Source of the DNA: a virus
DNA: 21,761 nt
Strand: one strand, 5' to 3'
Virus record (IMG/VR): IMGVR_UViG_3300032294_001736
Coordinates: 1 to 21,761 of that record
Part shown: positions 15,501-20,427 of the stretch, piece by piece
Layout: each line of letters starts with the position of its first letter
Position numbering within the stretch: the first letter of the stretch is position 1
Translations under genes and position numbers: made by a program
Notes under the pieces: generated by a model
Databases searched by the model: none
Seen by the model: only the letters and a program-made list of their open reading frames with translations
What the model was told of the DNA's origin: nothing

Positions 15501-18398
15501 GAGCTGACCGCCGAAATCAACCAGATCGCGCAGCGCATTCTTGGCCGCAGACTGGCGGCGGTGAACGTGACGCGTAGCCTTCCCGGCGACGAGGACGCCT
15601 ATTTCGACCCCAATACCGGCGTGATCTACATTGCCCTGCAATCGGTGCTGGACCCTAGGTTCAACATCCGCCACGAGGCGGTTCACGCATTGCGGCAGGC
15701 GGGCGTCATGAGCCAGCAGGAATGGGCCGTCCTGTCCCGCATGGCCAAGACCCGGTGGATTGAGGAATACGGCATCCGCGAGCGCTATGGCGACCTGTAC
15801 CGGGAGCGATTTGACATTGCGCCGGACCAGCTCGAAGAACTGATGGTCGAGGAAGCCATTGCCGACGCCATGGCGCAGCACGCCATGAAGCCGCCCGCCG
15901 ATGACGTGGTGTCGCGCATTTTCCAGCGCGTGCGCCAATTCCTCCGGGCCGTGGCCAACATGCTGGCCGGGCGCGGGTTCACAACGCCAGAGCAAATCCT
16001 GTCCAGCATTGAAACCGGCGGCATGGCACAGCGCCGTCAGGGCACGGGGCAGGGCCGTGGCTTCCTGGTGCCGCAGAGGCAGGAGAGCAGGCAATCGCCG
16101 CTTTCGTCCGTTCCGCCTGACGACGGTGGAGCGGGTGGGCGTTTCTATCAGGCGCAGGCCGCAACGACCGCTGAAGATCGCGCCATGGCAGAGTTTGCCG
16201 GCAACATCAACCTGAGCAAGATTGACGCCGCAGAGGACATAAAAGACGTCCTTCGAGATGCGGCCGAAAAGGCCGACGGCTTCATTGCGGCCCGCCGTGG
16301 CGTGGTTTCCCACGAGCAGACAAAACAGCTTGCCGAGCAGCTCGGCATGTCGCTTGAGCAACTCCTCAAGAGAAAGTCTGGCCAGGCATTCAATGACCAT
16401 GAGGCATACGCCGCGCGGGCGATGCTGGAGAAATCCGCCGAGATCGTAAAGAAGGCTGCCGCCAGAGCAAAAAACACTACGTCGGACGTTGACCGGGCTT
16501 ATTTCGCTCGCGTGTTGACGCGGCACGCCGCCATTCAGGAACAGGTGTCCGGCATCGCCGCCGAGGCGGGCCGGGCCTTGAACCAGTTCAAGATGATGGT
16601 GGGCGCCGATTACCTTCGGGGCGTTGCCGAAATGCTGTCGGAGAAAACGTCTCGCGGGAACATGGGGCCGGAAGCCATCAGGGACATGGCGGAAATGATC
16701 GATTCGCTCGACACCCCAGGCCAGGTTGGGCGAATGGCGCGCGACATGTTCAAGCCGCGCTTCCTTGACATGATCCGCGAGTACTACATCAACTCGCTGC
16801 TTTCGGGCCCTGCGACACAAACCGTCAACTTCATGTCCAATATGCTGGTGGCGCTGAACCAGATACCCGAGACATTTGTGGCCGAACAGATTGGCAAGCT
16901 GCATGGCGGAGACAAGGTTTCCCGCGGCGAAACCATGGCCCGCGCGATTGGCCTTCTTGAGGGATCGCGCGAAGGCTTGCAGCTGGCATGGATGGCGCTC
17001 AAGACGGGTGAGCCGCAAAGCCCGGAAACGCAGTTTGACCAGCCCATGCAAAAGGCCATTCCCGGAATAGCGGGAGAGGTGATCCGGCTTCCGTCGCGGC
17101 TCATGATGAGTTCGGACGAGTTTTTCAAAGCGGTCAATTACCGCGCCGAGCTTACCGCAATTGCCGTTCGCATGGCGCAGGCGGAGGGCTTGGACGGCGA
17201 CGCGCTAGCCGATCGCATATTGGATTTGCGGAACAACCCGACTCCGGCGATGGTCCAACGGGCGGCGGCGGCTGGAAAATATCAGACGTTCCAGAACAAG
17301 CTGGGCACCAAAGGCCAGACCTTGATGCGGTTCCGAGAGTCCTGGCAATTGTGGTGGCTCCTGCCGTTTCTGCGCACCCCCATCAACATTCTCAAATACG
17401 CCGCAGAAAGAAGCCCCATCGGGCCGCTCCTCATGAGCGAGGTTCGCCAGAACTTGCGTGGCGAAAATGGCGGCGCCGCGCGTGATACGCAGATTGCCAG
17501 AATTGCGCTGGGAACCGTCATGCTTGCCGGAATGGGCGCCATTGTAATGTCCGGCATGGCGACTGGCGGCGGCTCCGATGATGAGCGTGAAAAAGGCGTG
17601 ATGCGCGCGGATGGCTGGCAGCCCTATAGCCTGAACATCGGCGGGAAATACTACAGCTACCTGCGGTTTGATCCATTCTCCCTGCACCTTGGCATTGTCT
17701 CCGACATGGTTGAATTGAGGAACAAGATCAGCAAGGGTGAGTATGAAAATCTCGGGTGGATGCTGATGGCTTCGATCATCAACAACGTGACCGACAAGAC
17801 ATGGCTGAAATCCGCCACTGAATTTTCGCGGATGACCATGGACCCGAAAGCGTACATGGAAAACTACCTGTCGCATCTGGCGTCTGGATTTGTGCCGAAC
17901 TTCCTTGCGCAGATAGCCAGGGCGAAAGACCCGTCATTCCGCGATGCCAGAGGGGTTTTGGACAAGATCAAAGAAAGGATTCCGGGCCTCAGGGAAACCC
18001 TGCCGCAACGCTACGACATTTTTGGCGAGCCCATCACCGGCGAAGGCAATGTTGGCCCGGACCTGTTTTCTCCTGTGTATGTCTCTACGCAGAAGAACAA
18101 CCCGATCGCGCGGGCCATGGTGGATGCCAAATATTTCCCCGGAAAGCCGCGCCGCCACATCAACGGCCACGACCTCACAACAGAGCAGTACGCGGAGTAC
18201 ACGCAGATTTCCGGCAAAGAAGCTGTGCGCAGGCTTGAGCGCATGGTAAAATCTCCGTCGTGGTCGCAGCGCAGCCAGGACTCCAAGGAACGGGTATTGA
18301 AGCGCGGCTATGATCAGGCGCGCGAGATTGCCAGAAAAACGCTGATGCGAAAACATCCAGAGTTGCGAGCCAAGGCGGAGCAGACGGCGGGCCAATGA
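6525..18398 (+). CDS. Giant polyvalent phage protein: PPase-like / DNA methyltransferase / SNO-type helicase / HExxH peptidase
   Basis: 3957 aa in one uninterrupted frame. The start ATG has AGGAA 6 bases upstream and overlaps the previous gene. Order of parts: three PPGFVL motifs in the first 67 residues and a fourth at 457-463; a Gly/Ala-rich hydrophobic segment (about 220-245); Pro-rich linker; PPase-like domain (562-694); conserved helical/winged-type segments (about 793-960); SGIDPE...AYHIEAGARRFSDFA segment (about 1211-1299); methyltransferase; helicase; metallopeptidase; long C-terminal region with hydrophobic stretches near 3605-3630 and 3661-3682. This architecture matches the polyvalent proteins described for phages and conjugative elements; P1 DarB is the best-studied relative, packaged and injected to counter restriction. 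That role here is inferred. In two linkers (9751-9924 and 11521-11856) codon bias leaves this frame. Whether the chain stays whole or is cleaved is unknown. Confidence 0.9.
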   Translation: MASPLSSLPPGFVLETPPDSARPARPKAPAPPPGFVLEQQPPTFETVPSVPLRRQQETAPPPGFVLKQEKEPAALGVGDYASEFGGATVRGAAGTTAGMLRGANVLTTDSPDEIRRAEDGISRLKTMTAEQATEFMRSLPARLSPAVAFNYQVAIRKLWDGKTDEAKSYLDQARRYTDTRPIEQQGLSKAAANIEGAANEAFPQDPRFRGSVTSDLGQGFGSTAAFLPIGLLTGGTGVAVAGAAAGADQGYQEAIRDLAAQRREDRGEAYNSGLGAEAQVKALQAGRLSALPGVSEVVPVETFIQQAPRFIPGLRPIANSPAFKRFAKAFGRIGTQVLAEGGQEAFQTWAGNVINQITVDPSQALDENVLYNFAIGGAVGGGMQAAMEGYGATRGTGEPPPPSAPPPPRNRTEPRLFPDDPPGPQAGPATPPPQQAAPQADQPAPAPSAPSAPPAPPPGFVLEDAPPSGIDPGDEGYLLGAGYTPEQIADMNVPERAAAVQEARQQGATPVTPSAAPPPPGTAPRAPRGTRQAKATIETAQDLEPVRPVVNPEPSEAQARAGNYQKAHVRIHGLDVSIENPRGSIRRGRDEDGRDWASPELPADYGYIKRTTGKDGDHVDVYIGPSPESDRVFVIDQLNLKTGKFDEHKSVLGASSLGQAVDLYVNSFDNPTLKRIGDVTEMSVDEFRQWVKEGRNTKRPAAKAGIGTVTPNPPEAPSEIAGAPDAMQAAGQMPVAAPQQEPGSLPNSVSNPADSTFQAPFDQFSSETEFPVIQAELPDQPQIPAPQQDAPRYNPTTISGEVDGALKRYLGGNGPLTPEAFAKFAKIDVSEAGKALQYAGLRGGIIIDKNGNWRRPRTFKGPANVLDFIASIGGIRDVTGELRGMDLPKMTQFGPVVRKKGLHPDRVREQLIEAGYLFEPGRGTDRQQQTTVADVYDLISQHMSGLQVVAAEDQAEAEAIRVQKLNENMPDDWQPQNQVRARFGAEVWSDIEEFFARSGTTEESWGPDELRNAARLIAGGMEPDDAFERAAIQYHATLEDTEGLDPALEAAFQNGNPNVMVAFEDVPFPDLETATNADQQQGPQETGDGAGPAGTDRLDGAGQAVDADTAEEVRSPGARGGQEGGRGQDAGPVSPAAEPGADGRPQLVIPGAEQDVRGAMQNAAKAPLKSNSPQKGMDIGMFGSERDQTDIFDKRPEEVDPAASSPKPETYGDSNKFVTKDRAAELREKLKAKLKNQVSSGIDPEMLALGAELAAYHIEAGARRFSDFARVIAADLGATIKQVRPYLRSWYNGARDMMEDAGLDVAGMDSPDEVRAALAALDGQNDNGSAIQNNGKPQLALQQDEKFHPLVTAFVNYFSQPDAAFDTITEARKFAAERGFVANPGTAEAKDLDEKVELAIVLTARTIIGASKARPAKTAYRRLVDLYNRQPNLGVRTSESMADQAYSTPAPLAFIASRLAGVPGAKDVLEPTAGNGMLLIEASPSRATVNEINDRRAEALKAQGFRVTQKDAATGSLRKSDYPVDSVIANPPFGAVKESDGSSKTFDVDGWTTTQIDHAIALNTLKTMKDDGRAVLIVGSVKEGSEKSRSDGYNTKQKREFYWRLYQGYNVTDHFTVAGDLYKRQGAAWPVDVIVIDGRSKSARPLPAVELPKVYDTWESLEEKLNEAPAQSETATGPAVAGNEVSRPSGVGNVSEAGTELEAGSRPNQRPDGAGRPASPQSAVGGQGTVFDGGVQREPDGVGKQQSPEPDRGQMAPGKRPDGDGGRKAPVSGRERVAQDAESAQQPYRPMSGQTSLDTKIPTNMAAAVEESLQDLADRHGDLDAWLENELGYKKGQIGKYLAAEQVDAVALALDNVKKEAAFIIGDQTGIGKGRVVAAALRYAMRQGLVPIFVTEKPNLYGDIIRDLNDIGVQEMLGRDLRPFLTNSGESIPLDDEAVAWYDEAQRAKVEGQPSPPKRGKFLRASGGDLHKRQMAALQQEGTGKDFDIIFTTYDQMNTVKGQTTDRRRLVDGLAGRAFIVLDESHNAGGTEPNERGPKNAPESRSDFLKNVTTKAKAVMFSSATYAKRPGVMALYARTDMGKAVDKPSMLGDLIAKGGVPMQQVVASMLAKAGQYIRRERSFDGVSYDVEPVTVDLKAYEAVSTSLAAIARFDIELKKSDVWSDVKEGLKGQAEAAAMDPGTGEASVNSTNFTSLMHNIVNQMLLAIKVNAVADRAIQALRENEKPVITVANTMGAFLKSYAEDNDIKAGNGVTLSFRDVLLRYLERTLRLTVKRPDGTKYHVQIPLSALPPRMQKAYEDARNQVDQIDTANLPISPIDWLRHRLARAGYRVGEITGRKEILDYAGPDNASFALRSDSEVSPAGRRVTIDKYNRGDLDAMILNRAGSTGLSLHASSKFKDRRRRRMIIAQAELNIDVHMQMLGRVHRTGQVVPPAFVQAYADVPAEARPAAVLAKKMASLNANTTASRKSAFSADDGVDFLNEYGDQVAREFLAENPDFNQLLDVSLDPEKETARELTGRLLLLPVADQRRVIDEITARYKTLIANLDAMGENALEAKTVDLSAKTVGRQVLRPSEGESPFTQSVILEEVEVRSDGKALPMPEIVNKAAEALGAGKVSTDNPESALNEIARTADKVRQTFAKKWLDDFDRMVADELKNTKSDDVRSERREKHTANRQRFNDLLDVVMPGRRVTVRRATEDGEPIIGIVMNVARRGQTGATGNPLALGAWTAEIAIADNAQRMQIPFSSMIISGEAYEASRARIIVGAPDWAMGIKQTVEAFDRARQTGKERRHIVTGNILAGFDQTSGRGQIINYTDNEGNVKPGILMARNFDPAAFLKERAVRFKSADQVIAFLKQLPAAEIMSHDNVITVRASGTSYEIEMPASRQTGGIYFLNPEVRRSARDQFTKIGSRMRYRTASEREAQTVLDAMMRVGAVFQTTENQTAAEAIINGGPPQAPLSSRPPQGTMQSAPSSPVLNSFRFAISDRQSRELTAEINQIAQRILGRRLAAVNVTRSLPGDEDAYFDPNTGVIYIALQSVLDPRFNIRHEAVHALRQAGVMSQQEWAVLSRMAKTRWIEEYGIRERYGDLYRERFDIAPDQLEELMVEEAIADAMAQHAMKPPADDVVSRIFQRVRQFLRAVANMLAGRGFTTPEQILSSIETGGMAQRRQGTGQGRGFLVPQRQESRQSPLSSVPPDDGGAGGRFYQAQAATTAEDRAMAEFAGNINLSKIDAAEDIKDVLRDAAEKADGFIAARRGVVSHEQTKQLAEQLGMSLEQLLKRKSGQAFNDHEAYAARAMLEKSAEIVKKAAARAKNTTSDVDRAYFARVLTRHAAIQEQVSGIAAEAGRALNQFKMMVGADYLRGVAEMLSEKTSRGNMGPEAIRDMAEMIDSLDTPGQVGRMARDMFKPRFLDMIREYYINSLLSGPATQTVNFMSNMLVALNQIPETFVAEQIGKLHGGDKVSRGETMARAIGLLEGSREGLQLAWMALKTGEPQSPETQFDQPMQKAIPGIAGEVIRLPSRLMMSSDEFFKAVNYRAELTAIAVRMAQAEGLDGDALADRILDLRNNPTPAMVQRAAAAGKYQTFQNKLGTKGQTLMRFRESWQLWWLLPFLRTPINILKYAAERSPIGPLLMSEVRQNLRGENGGAARDTQIARIALGTVMLAGMGAIVMSGMATGGGSDDEREKGVMRADGWQPYSLNIGGKYYSYLRFDPFSLHLGIVSDMVELRNKISKGEYENLGWMLMASIINNVTDKTWLKSATEFSRMTMDPKAYMENYLSHLASGFVPNFLAQIARAKDPSFRDARGVLDKIKERIPGLRETLPQRYDIFGEPITGEGNVGPDLFSPVYVSTQKNNPIARAMVDAKYFPGKPRRHINGHDLTTEQYAEYTQISGKEAVRRLERMVKSPSWSQRSQDSKERVLKRGYDQAREIARKTLMRKHPELRAKAEQTAGQ
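8208..8606 (+). other. Domain: inorganic-pyrophosphatase-like (residues about 562-694 of the giant protein)
   Basis: The segment starts NYQKAHVRIHGLDVSIENPR and contains DYGYIKRTTGKDGDHVDVYI, then FVIDQLN, FDEHKSVLG and EMSVDEFRQWV. DGDHVDV (D615, D617, D620) resembles the D-x-D-x-x-D metal-binding signature of soluble pyrophosphatases. The domain is known in phage polyvalent proteins; its substrate there is not established. Confidence 0.75.
9751..9924 (+). CDS. Nested out-of-frame small basic protein (57 aa) inside the giant gene
   Basis: The ATG at 9751 opens a +1 frame relative to the giant gene and ends at TAA 9922-9924. A possible Shine-Dalgarno TTGGAG lies at 9735-9740. The product is basic and helical (KKRAMALARLARIASTEQG, KKFEALARVAAKREAEGK). 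By hand count, 53 of 57 third codon positions are G or C in this frame, against 25 of 58 in the giant frame over the same bases. There the giant protein is a Gly/Asp/Gln/Ala linker. The codon bias indicates that this frame is, or was until recently, the one under coding selection. I do not recognise a family. It could be an expressed nested gene or the relic of a separate gene later overrun by the giant frame. Confidence 0.6.
   Translation: MQISSKDHKKRAMALARLARIASTEQGKQLMLTQQKKFEALARVAAKREAEGKMPGR
10560..11519 (+). other. Domain: N6-adenine DNA methyltransferase (residues about 1346-1665)
   Basis: SAM-binding motif I reads EPTAGNGMLL (E1470 onward) and the catalytic motif IV reads NPPF (1530-1533), the canonical N6-adenine methylase signature. 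The preceding segment (KLKNQVSSGIDPE, AYHIEAGARRFSDFA) is the conserved companion often found in front of such methylases in polyvalent proteins. Both key motifs are intact, so activity is plausible. Confidence 0.88.
11508..11516 (+). promoter_or_regulatory. Shine-Dalgarno of the nested gene at 11521
   Basis: GAGGAGAAG lies inside the giant coding sequence with its AGGAG core about 7 bases before the ATG at 11521. It is among the strongest ribosome sites in the window and is well placed only for the nested frame. An in-frame TGA (11518-11520) sits directly before the ATG. Confidence 0.65.
11521..11856 (+). CDS. Nested out-of-frame protein (111 aa) inside the giant gene, unknown function
   Basis: The ATG at 11521 has a strong Shine-Dalgarno 7 bases upstream and opens the +1 frame relative to the giant gene, ending at TAG 11854-11856. 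The product has normal protein composition with regular hydrophobic spacing (YLDLLASVMSQKLGQNWKP, ISALMVREGLLP, LPNLIAAKWRPENALTATEV). In the giant frame the same bases give a Gly/Pro/Arg/Glu linker between methyltransferase and helicase. By hand count, 88 of 111 third positions are G/C in this frame and only 44 of 112 in the giant frame; the rest of the giant gene is clearly GC3-rich. I therefore call it a real or very recently real gene. No TM segment or known motif is seen. Its placement suggests a link to the DNA-modification module, by inference only. Confidence 0.7.
   Translation: MKLPLNLKPQPDRRSPETRYLDLLASVMSQKLGQNWKPEAAQISALMVREGLLPHSPPLVDKEQFLMEAFSENPMVWENSNLPNLIAAKWRPENALTATEVAKHLFLAESA
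11880..14220 (+). other. Domain: strawberry-notch-type SF2 helicase (residues about 1786-2566)
   Basis: Walker A is GDQTGIGKGR (K1873), Walker B DESH (2023-2026), motif III SSAT (2062-2065), a motif V-like GSTGLSLHAS (from 2387) and motif VI GRVHRTGQ (2424-2431). The lead-in YRPMSGQTSL and LAAEQVDAVALAL are typical of the SNO family. All motifs are intact. It follows the methylase, the same order as in DarB-like antirestriction proteins. Confidence 0.88.
15462..15990 (+). other. Domain: zincin metallopeptidase, MPTase-PolyVal type (residues about 2980-3156)
   Basis: FDPNTGVIYIAL precedes RHEAVHALRQAG, an HExxH zinc site (H3050, E3051, H3054). Downstream EEAIADAMAQH supplies a likely third ligand (E3109 or E3110). 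Metallopeptidases of this kind are known parts of polyvalent proteins and have been proposed to process the polypeptide or attack host proteins. Confidence 0.8.
16180..18395 (+). other. Domain: C-terminal region of the type ending giant phage proteins (residues about 3219-3957)
   Basis: Starts with AEFAGNINLSKIDAAEDIKD, continues through a helical core (REYYINSLLSGPATQTVNFM) and two hydrophobic stretches (WQLWWLLPFLRTPINIL; IALGTVMLAGMGAIVMSGM). It then contains YLRFDPFSLHLGI and a basic tail. It resembles the large polyvalent-associated C-terminal domain sometimes labelled LPD38; that label is from memory. The hydrophobic stretches could contact the membrane during ejection. Confidence 0.6.
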
Positions 18399-18401
18399 CC
18401 C

Positions 18402-19046
18402 TTAACGCCACCACAGATAGTTGGCGCCAACATCAAGCCGTTCGGCGTCTTTTTGGGTCAGCCAGTAGATGCTTGTTGCCGGGGCTTGGAATTTCTTGAT
18501 GGCCTCGGTGGAATAGCCCATGCGCCAGTAGTAATTCTCCACCAGTGTGTTCCAGTAATCGACATCTGCGGAATCGTAGATTTCCTTGCCGTCCCTGATA
18601 ATCATCGTCCGGTGAAAGCCTATCTTCCACCCCTTGGCGATCCAGCGCTGCACGCCGCCCGCCCACACAATGGCGCAACCAGAGGCGCACATCCATTTGT
18701 CGGGGACATAGGTGCAGATTTCCTGACGGCGGATCATGTCGCCGATCATTATGGACCAGTAGGTCTGGCCGCCGGGACTGCGAAGGAACAGCCACCCGCC
18801 CTTGCGGTTGCCGATCAGTTTTGTTAGCTTCGTGTAGGTTTTCTCGGTGATGTCACCGTAAATCTCGTAGATCGGGTAATCGCCGCCTTGCAGCAGGGCA
18901 ACGCCGTCTCCCTTGCGCTCCTTGCGGAGCTTGAACCCAGGCTCGGCACGATCCGTACACATTGCCGGGCGGGCGCCATCAAGGGCAAACGCCGGGGCAG
19001 GAACCAAGGCCAACAGGACGGCCAGTACAAGCAGCTTCATCCGCAT
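18402..19046 (-). CDS. Secreted Clp-like (COG3904-type) periplasmic protein, probable moron
   Basis: 214 aa from an ATG at 19046 (the ATGs at 19040 and 19067 are alternatives; none has a clear Shine-Dalgarno). A clean signal peptide (MKLLVLAVLLALVPAPAFA) is followed by a region with the pattern of Clp/crotonase-fold periplasmic proteins: FLRSPGG, then CASGCAIVWAGG and IGFH. By analogy S122 would be the nucleophile and H145 the general base; the third residue is not obvious. It is the only minus-strand gene, stops three bases from the end of the convergent giant gene, and interrupts the run from virion to lysis genes. These are features of an autonomous accessory gene that could act in a lysogen. 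Its substrate is unknown. Confidence 0.75.
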   Translation of the reverse strand: MRMKLLVLAVLLALVPAPAFALDGARPAMCTDRAEPGFKLRKERKGDGVALLQGGDYPIYEIYGDITEKTYTKLTKLIGNRKGGWLFLRSPGGQTYWSIMIGDMIRRQEICTYVPDKWMCASGCAIVWAGGVQRWIAKGWKIGFHRTMIIRDGKEIYDSADVDYWNTLVENYYWRMGYSTEAIKKFQAPATSIYWLTQKDAERLDVGANYLWWR

Positions 19047-19116
19047 GGAACGGAACCGGTACGCCATCCGCGTGGAAAAATCCAGTACCAATTGCAACAA
19101 ACAAGGAACTGTCGAA

Positions 19117-19476
19117 ATGCCCAAGAAGATCAAGCCTTGCCCTGCGTCCGTTATCACCGCTGGCGCGCTGCTCGTGAAATGCCGCATCGACGCCGCGGCG
19201 CTGGTTGACAATCTGCTCCGGGCGCGGGCGGCTGTGAAAACGGCGGCCCCGGACGTGATGGCCGGCGGCGCGCTCGAAATGGAAATGGGCGAGGCGCTGG
19301 ACAGGCTCATGGATGCCGCCCGGGTCGAAGGCCTGATTTCCGGCGCGCATAATTCGCTGCGCCACGTCGTGACCGGGAACGGGTTTTCGCAGCCCACGAA
19401 TGAGCAGATCACGGCTGCGTGGCCAGTCGATCCTCCGTCGCCCCGGCGCGGAGGCGGCGGCGGACGGGGCCGCTGA
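19117..19476 (+). CDS. Small phage protein of unknown function
   Basis: 119 aa. The start ATG at 19117 has AAGGAA 8 bases upstream (19103-19108); the frame is open further upstream but that part reads across the divergent gene's start and is not needed. The centre is helical (AAALVDNLLRARAAVKTAAP, MEMGEALDRLMDAARVEGLI) and the C-terminus ends in a Pro/Arg/Gly tail. There is no signal peptide or TM segment. It is the first gene of the plus-strand lysis cluster, and the next gene's GTG follows its stop with no gap. I do not recognise a family. Confidence 0.6.
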   Translation: MPKKIKPCPASVITAGALLVKCRIDAAALVDNLLRARAAVKTAAPDVMAGGALEMEMGEALDRLMDAARVEGLISGAHNSLRHVVTGNGFSQPTNEQITAAWPVDPPSPRRGGGGGRGR

Positions 19477-19986
19477 GTGCCACAATTCCTTCCAGACACG
19501 TTCTGGCCGATTGCCTATGCCGTGGCGCTGGCCCTAGTCGGCACCACGGCACTGTACCGCACGCCCCGCTTGTGGCCCATTGTGAGCGTCATGGCGGCCA
19601 GCTGGGTGCTGACACGGATTGTTTCCTCGCATGACTTGCCCGGTCTCTGGCAGGCCGCTGCTGACATAGCCTGCGGCGCGGCGCTCATCGCCGTGCGGCG
19701 GCCCACTATGGTAGTTCTGCCAGTCGCCGCGTTGTACCTGGTCATGGTATTCGCATATGCGGCGCACGACGCCGGAGTGCTTTCGCGCGACGCAATGTGG
19801 GCATGGGCCGATGTCAGTGGATACCTCCAGCTTATCATCATTCTGGCCGCTGCTGTTTCAGGCGGTAAGCGGGCTTGGGTGGGGCTGGGCGGTCATCGTG
19901 GCATTGGACATCGCTACCACCCTTTTGCTGCTCCGGTGCGGGTTTCGCGTGAGGCGATTTCCCGCGATCATTCTGGCGGCGGTTGA
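19477..19986 (+). CDS. Multi-pass small membrane protein, holin candidate or lysis accessory
   Basis: Up to 169 aa, starting at a GTG immediately after the previous stop. About four hydrophobic helices are visible (WPIAYAVALALVGTTAL, LWPIVSVMAASWVL, MVVLPVAALYLVMVFAYAA, YLQLIIILAAAV). After about residue 130 the sequence turns into a His/Gly/Arg-rich tail. There only 18 of 35 third positions are G/C, while an overlapping frame (19811-20026) shows 27 of 35. The true C-terminus may therefore be mostly overprinted or altered by a frameshift. The family is not recognised. A lysis role is inferred from the endolysin and other membrane genes just downstream. Confidence 0.6.
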   Translation: MPQFLPDTFWPIAYAVALALVGTTALYRTPRLWPIVSVMAASWVLTRIVSSHDLPGLWQAAADIACGAALIAVRRPTMVVLPVAALYLVMVFAYAAHDAGVLSRDAMWAWADVSGYLQLIIILAAAVSGGKRAWVGLGGHRGIGHRYHPFAAPVRVSREAISRDHSGGG

Positions 19987-20026
19987 GACAATACTGGCGG
20001 CGGCGCGGCGGATAGCCGGGCGCTGA
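19811..20026 (+). CDS. Overlapping small membrane protein (71 aa) in another frame
   Basis: The ATG at 19811 lies within the preceding gene and is read in a different frame, overlapping it by 176 bases; the stop is at 20024-20026. Two hydrophobic stretches (WAVIVALDIATTLLLL; FPAIILAAVETILAAA) are separated by Arg-rich turns (RCGFRVRRF) and the protein ends in RRIAGR, as in a small two-TM protein. Codon bias favours this frame from about 19880 onward. The start is uncertain and has no good Shine-Dalgarno. Two readings are possible: an embedded lysis gene in the manner of Rz1 or an antiholin, or the true C-terminus of the upstream protein after a frameshift in the G-rich tract near 19875-19890. 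Confidence 0.5.
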   Translation: MSVDTSSLSSFWPLLFQAVSGLGWGWAVIVALDIATTLLLLRCGFRVRRFPAIILAAVETILAAARRIAGR

Positions 20027-20065
20027 CGCCAGGCTCCACCTTTCTGACAATCTGACGAGGTTTCC

Positions 20066-20314
20066 ATGGTTGATGACAGTCAGCACCATGTTCGCATTGC
20101 CGTGCTCGAAACGAGGATGGCTCATTTTGAGACCAACATGAAAACCGGTTTCGACGAGGTAAAGGGGCTCATCCTCGATGCTCGCAGTGCCTATCAGAGC
20201 GACAAGGCGGCGGCCGGAACTCAAAAATGGCAGATGACACTTGCCTTCTACGTTGCGGGCCTGGGTTTCATCGCCAATGCCTTGGTCACAATCCTGAAGG
20301 ACATCATCCAATGA
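20066..20314 (+). CDS. Coiled-coil plus C-terminal TM protein, XhlA-like holin accessory
   Basis: 82 aa, with GAGG at 20057-20060 before the ATG. The N-terminal half is an amphipathic helix (RIAVLETRMAHFETNMKTGF); the C-terminal half is one TM segment (MTLAFYVAGLGFIANALVTIL). This layout matches the haemolysin-XhlA type of small lysis proteins, which work with a holin and endolysin at the cytoplasmic membrane. Its stop overlaps the next start as ATGA. Confidence 0.65.
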   Translation: MVDDSQHHVRIAVLETRMAHFETNMKTGFDEVKGLILDARSAYQSDKAAAGTQKWQMTLAFYVAGLGFIANALVTILKDIIQ

Positions 20315-20427
20315 AAACCCTCTCCGGATACTTCATGATCCTGGTCGCCGTCGTCGCGGTCTGGCTTGAGGTTTTGCCCGACAGCGCAGCCCGCATCATC
20401 ACATCATGGATAGAGGCCCACAGATGA
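20311..20427 (+). CDS. 38-residue single-TM peptide in the lysis cassette
   Basis: The ATG at 20311 overlaps the stop of the preceding gene (ATGA at 20311-20314), and its own TGA (20425-20427) overlaps the endolysin ATG, again as ATGA. The peptide reads MKTLSGYFMILVAVVAVWLE and continues VLPDSAARIITSWIEAHR: one TM helix and a short amphipathic tail. The double overlap is the best evidence that it is translated. It could be a small holin, antiholin or regulator of the endolysin. Confidence 0.6.
   Translation: MKTLSGYFMILVAVVAVWLEVLPDSAARIITSWIEAHR

Noticed and set aside
15483-17051. Long antisense ORF (522 codons) opposite the giant gene
   Set aside because: His/Arg/Leu-rich translation without domain motifs, lying opposite conserved domains; typical shadow of a GC-rich coding strand.
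18420-18431. Perfect 12-bp palindrome GTTGGCGCCAAC near the junction of two convergent genes
   Set aside because: No loop, no T-tract and it lies inside the coding end of the Clp-like gene; too weak for a terminator call and could be chance in GC-rich DNA.
19047-19116. Divergent intergenic gap as a promoter region for the Clp-like gene and the lysis cluster
   Set aside because: Location is right for promoters on both strands, but no -35/-10 pair with good spacing and sequence was found, so no site is annotated.
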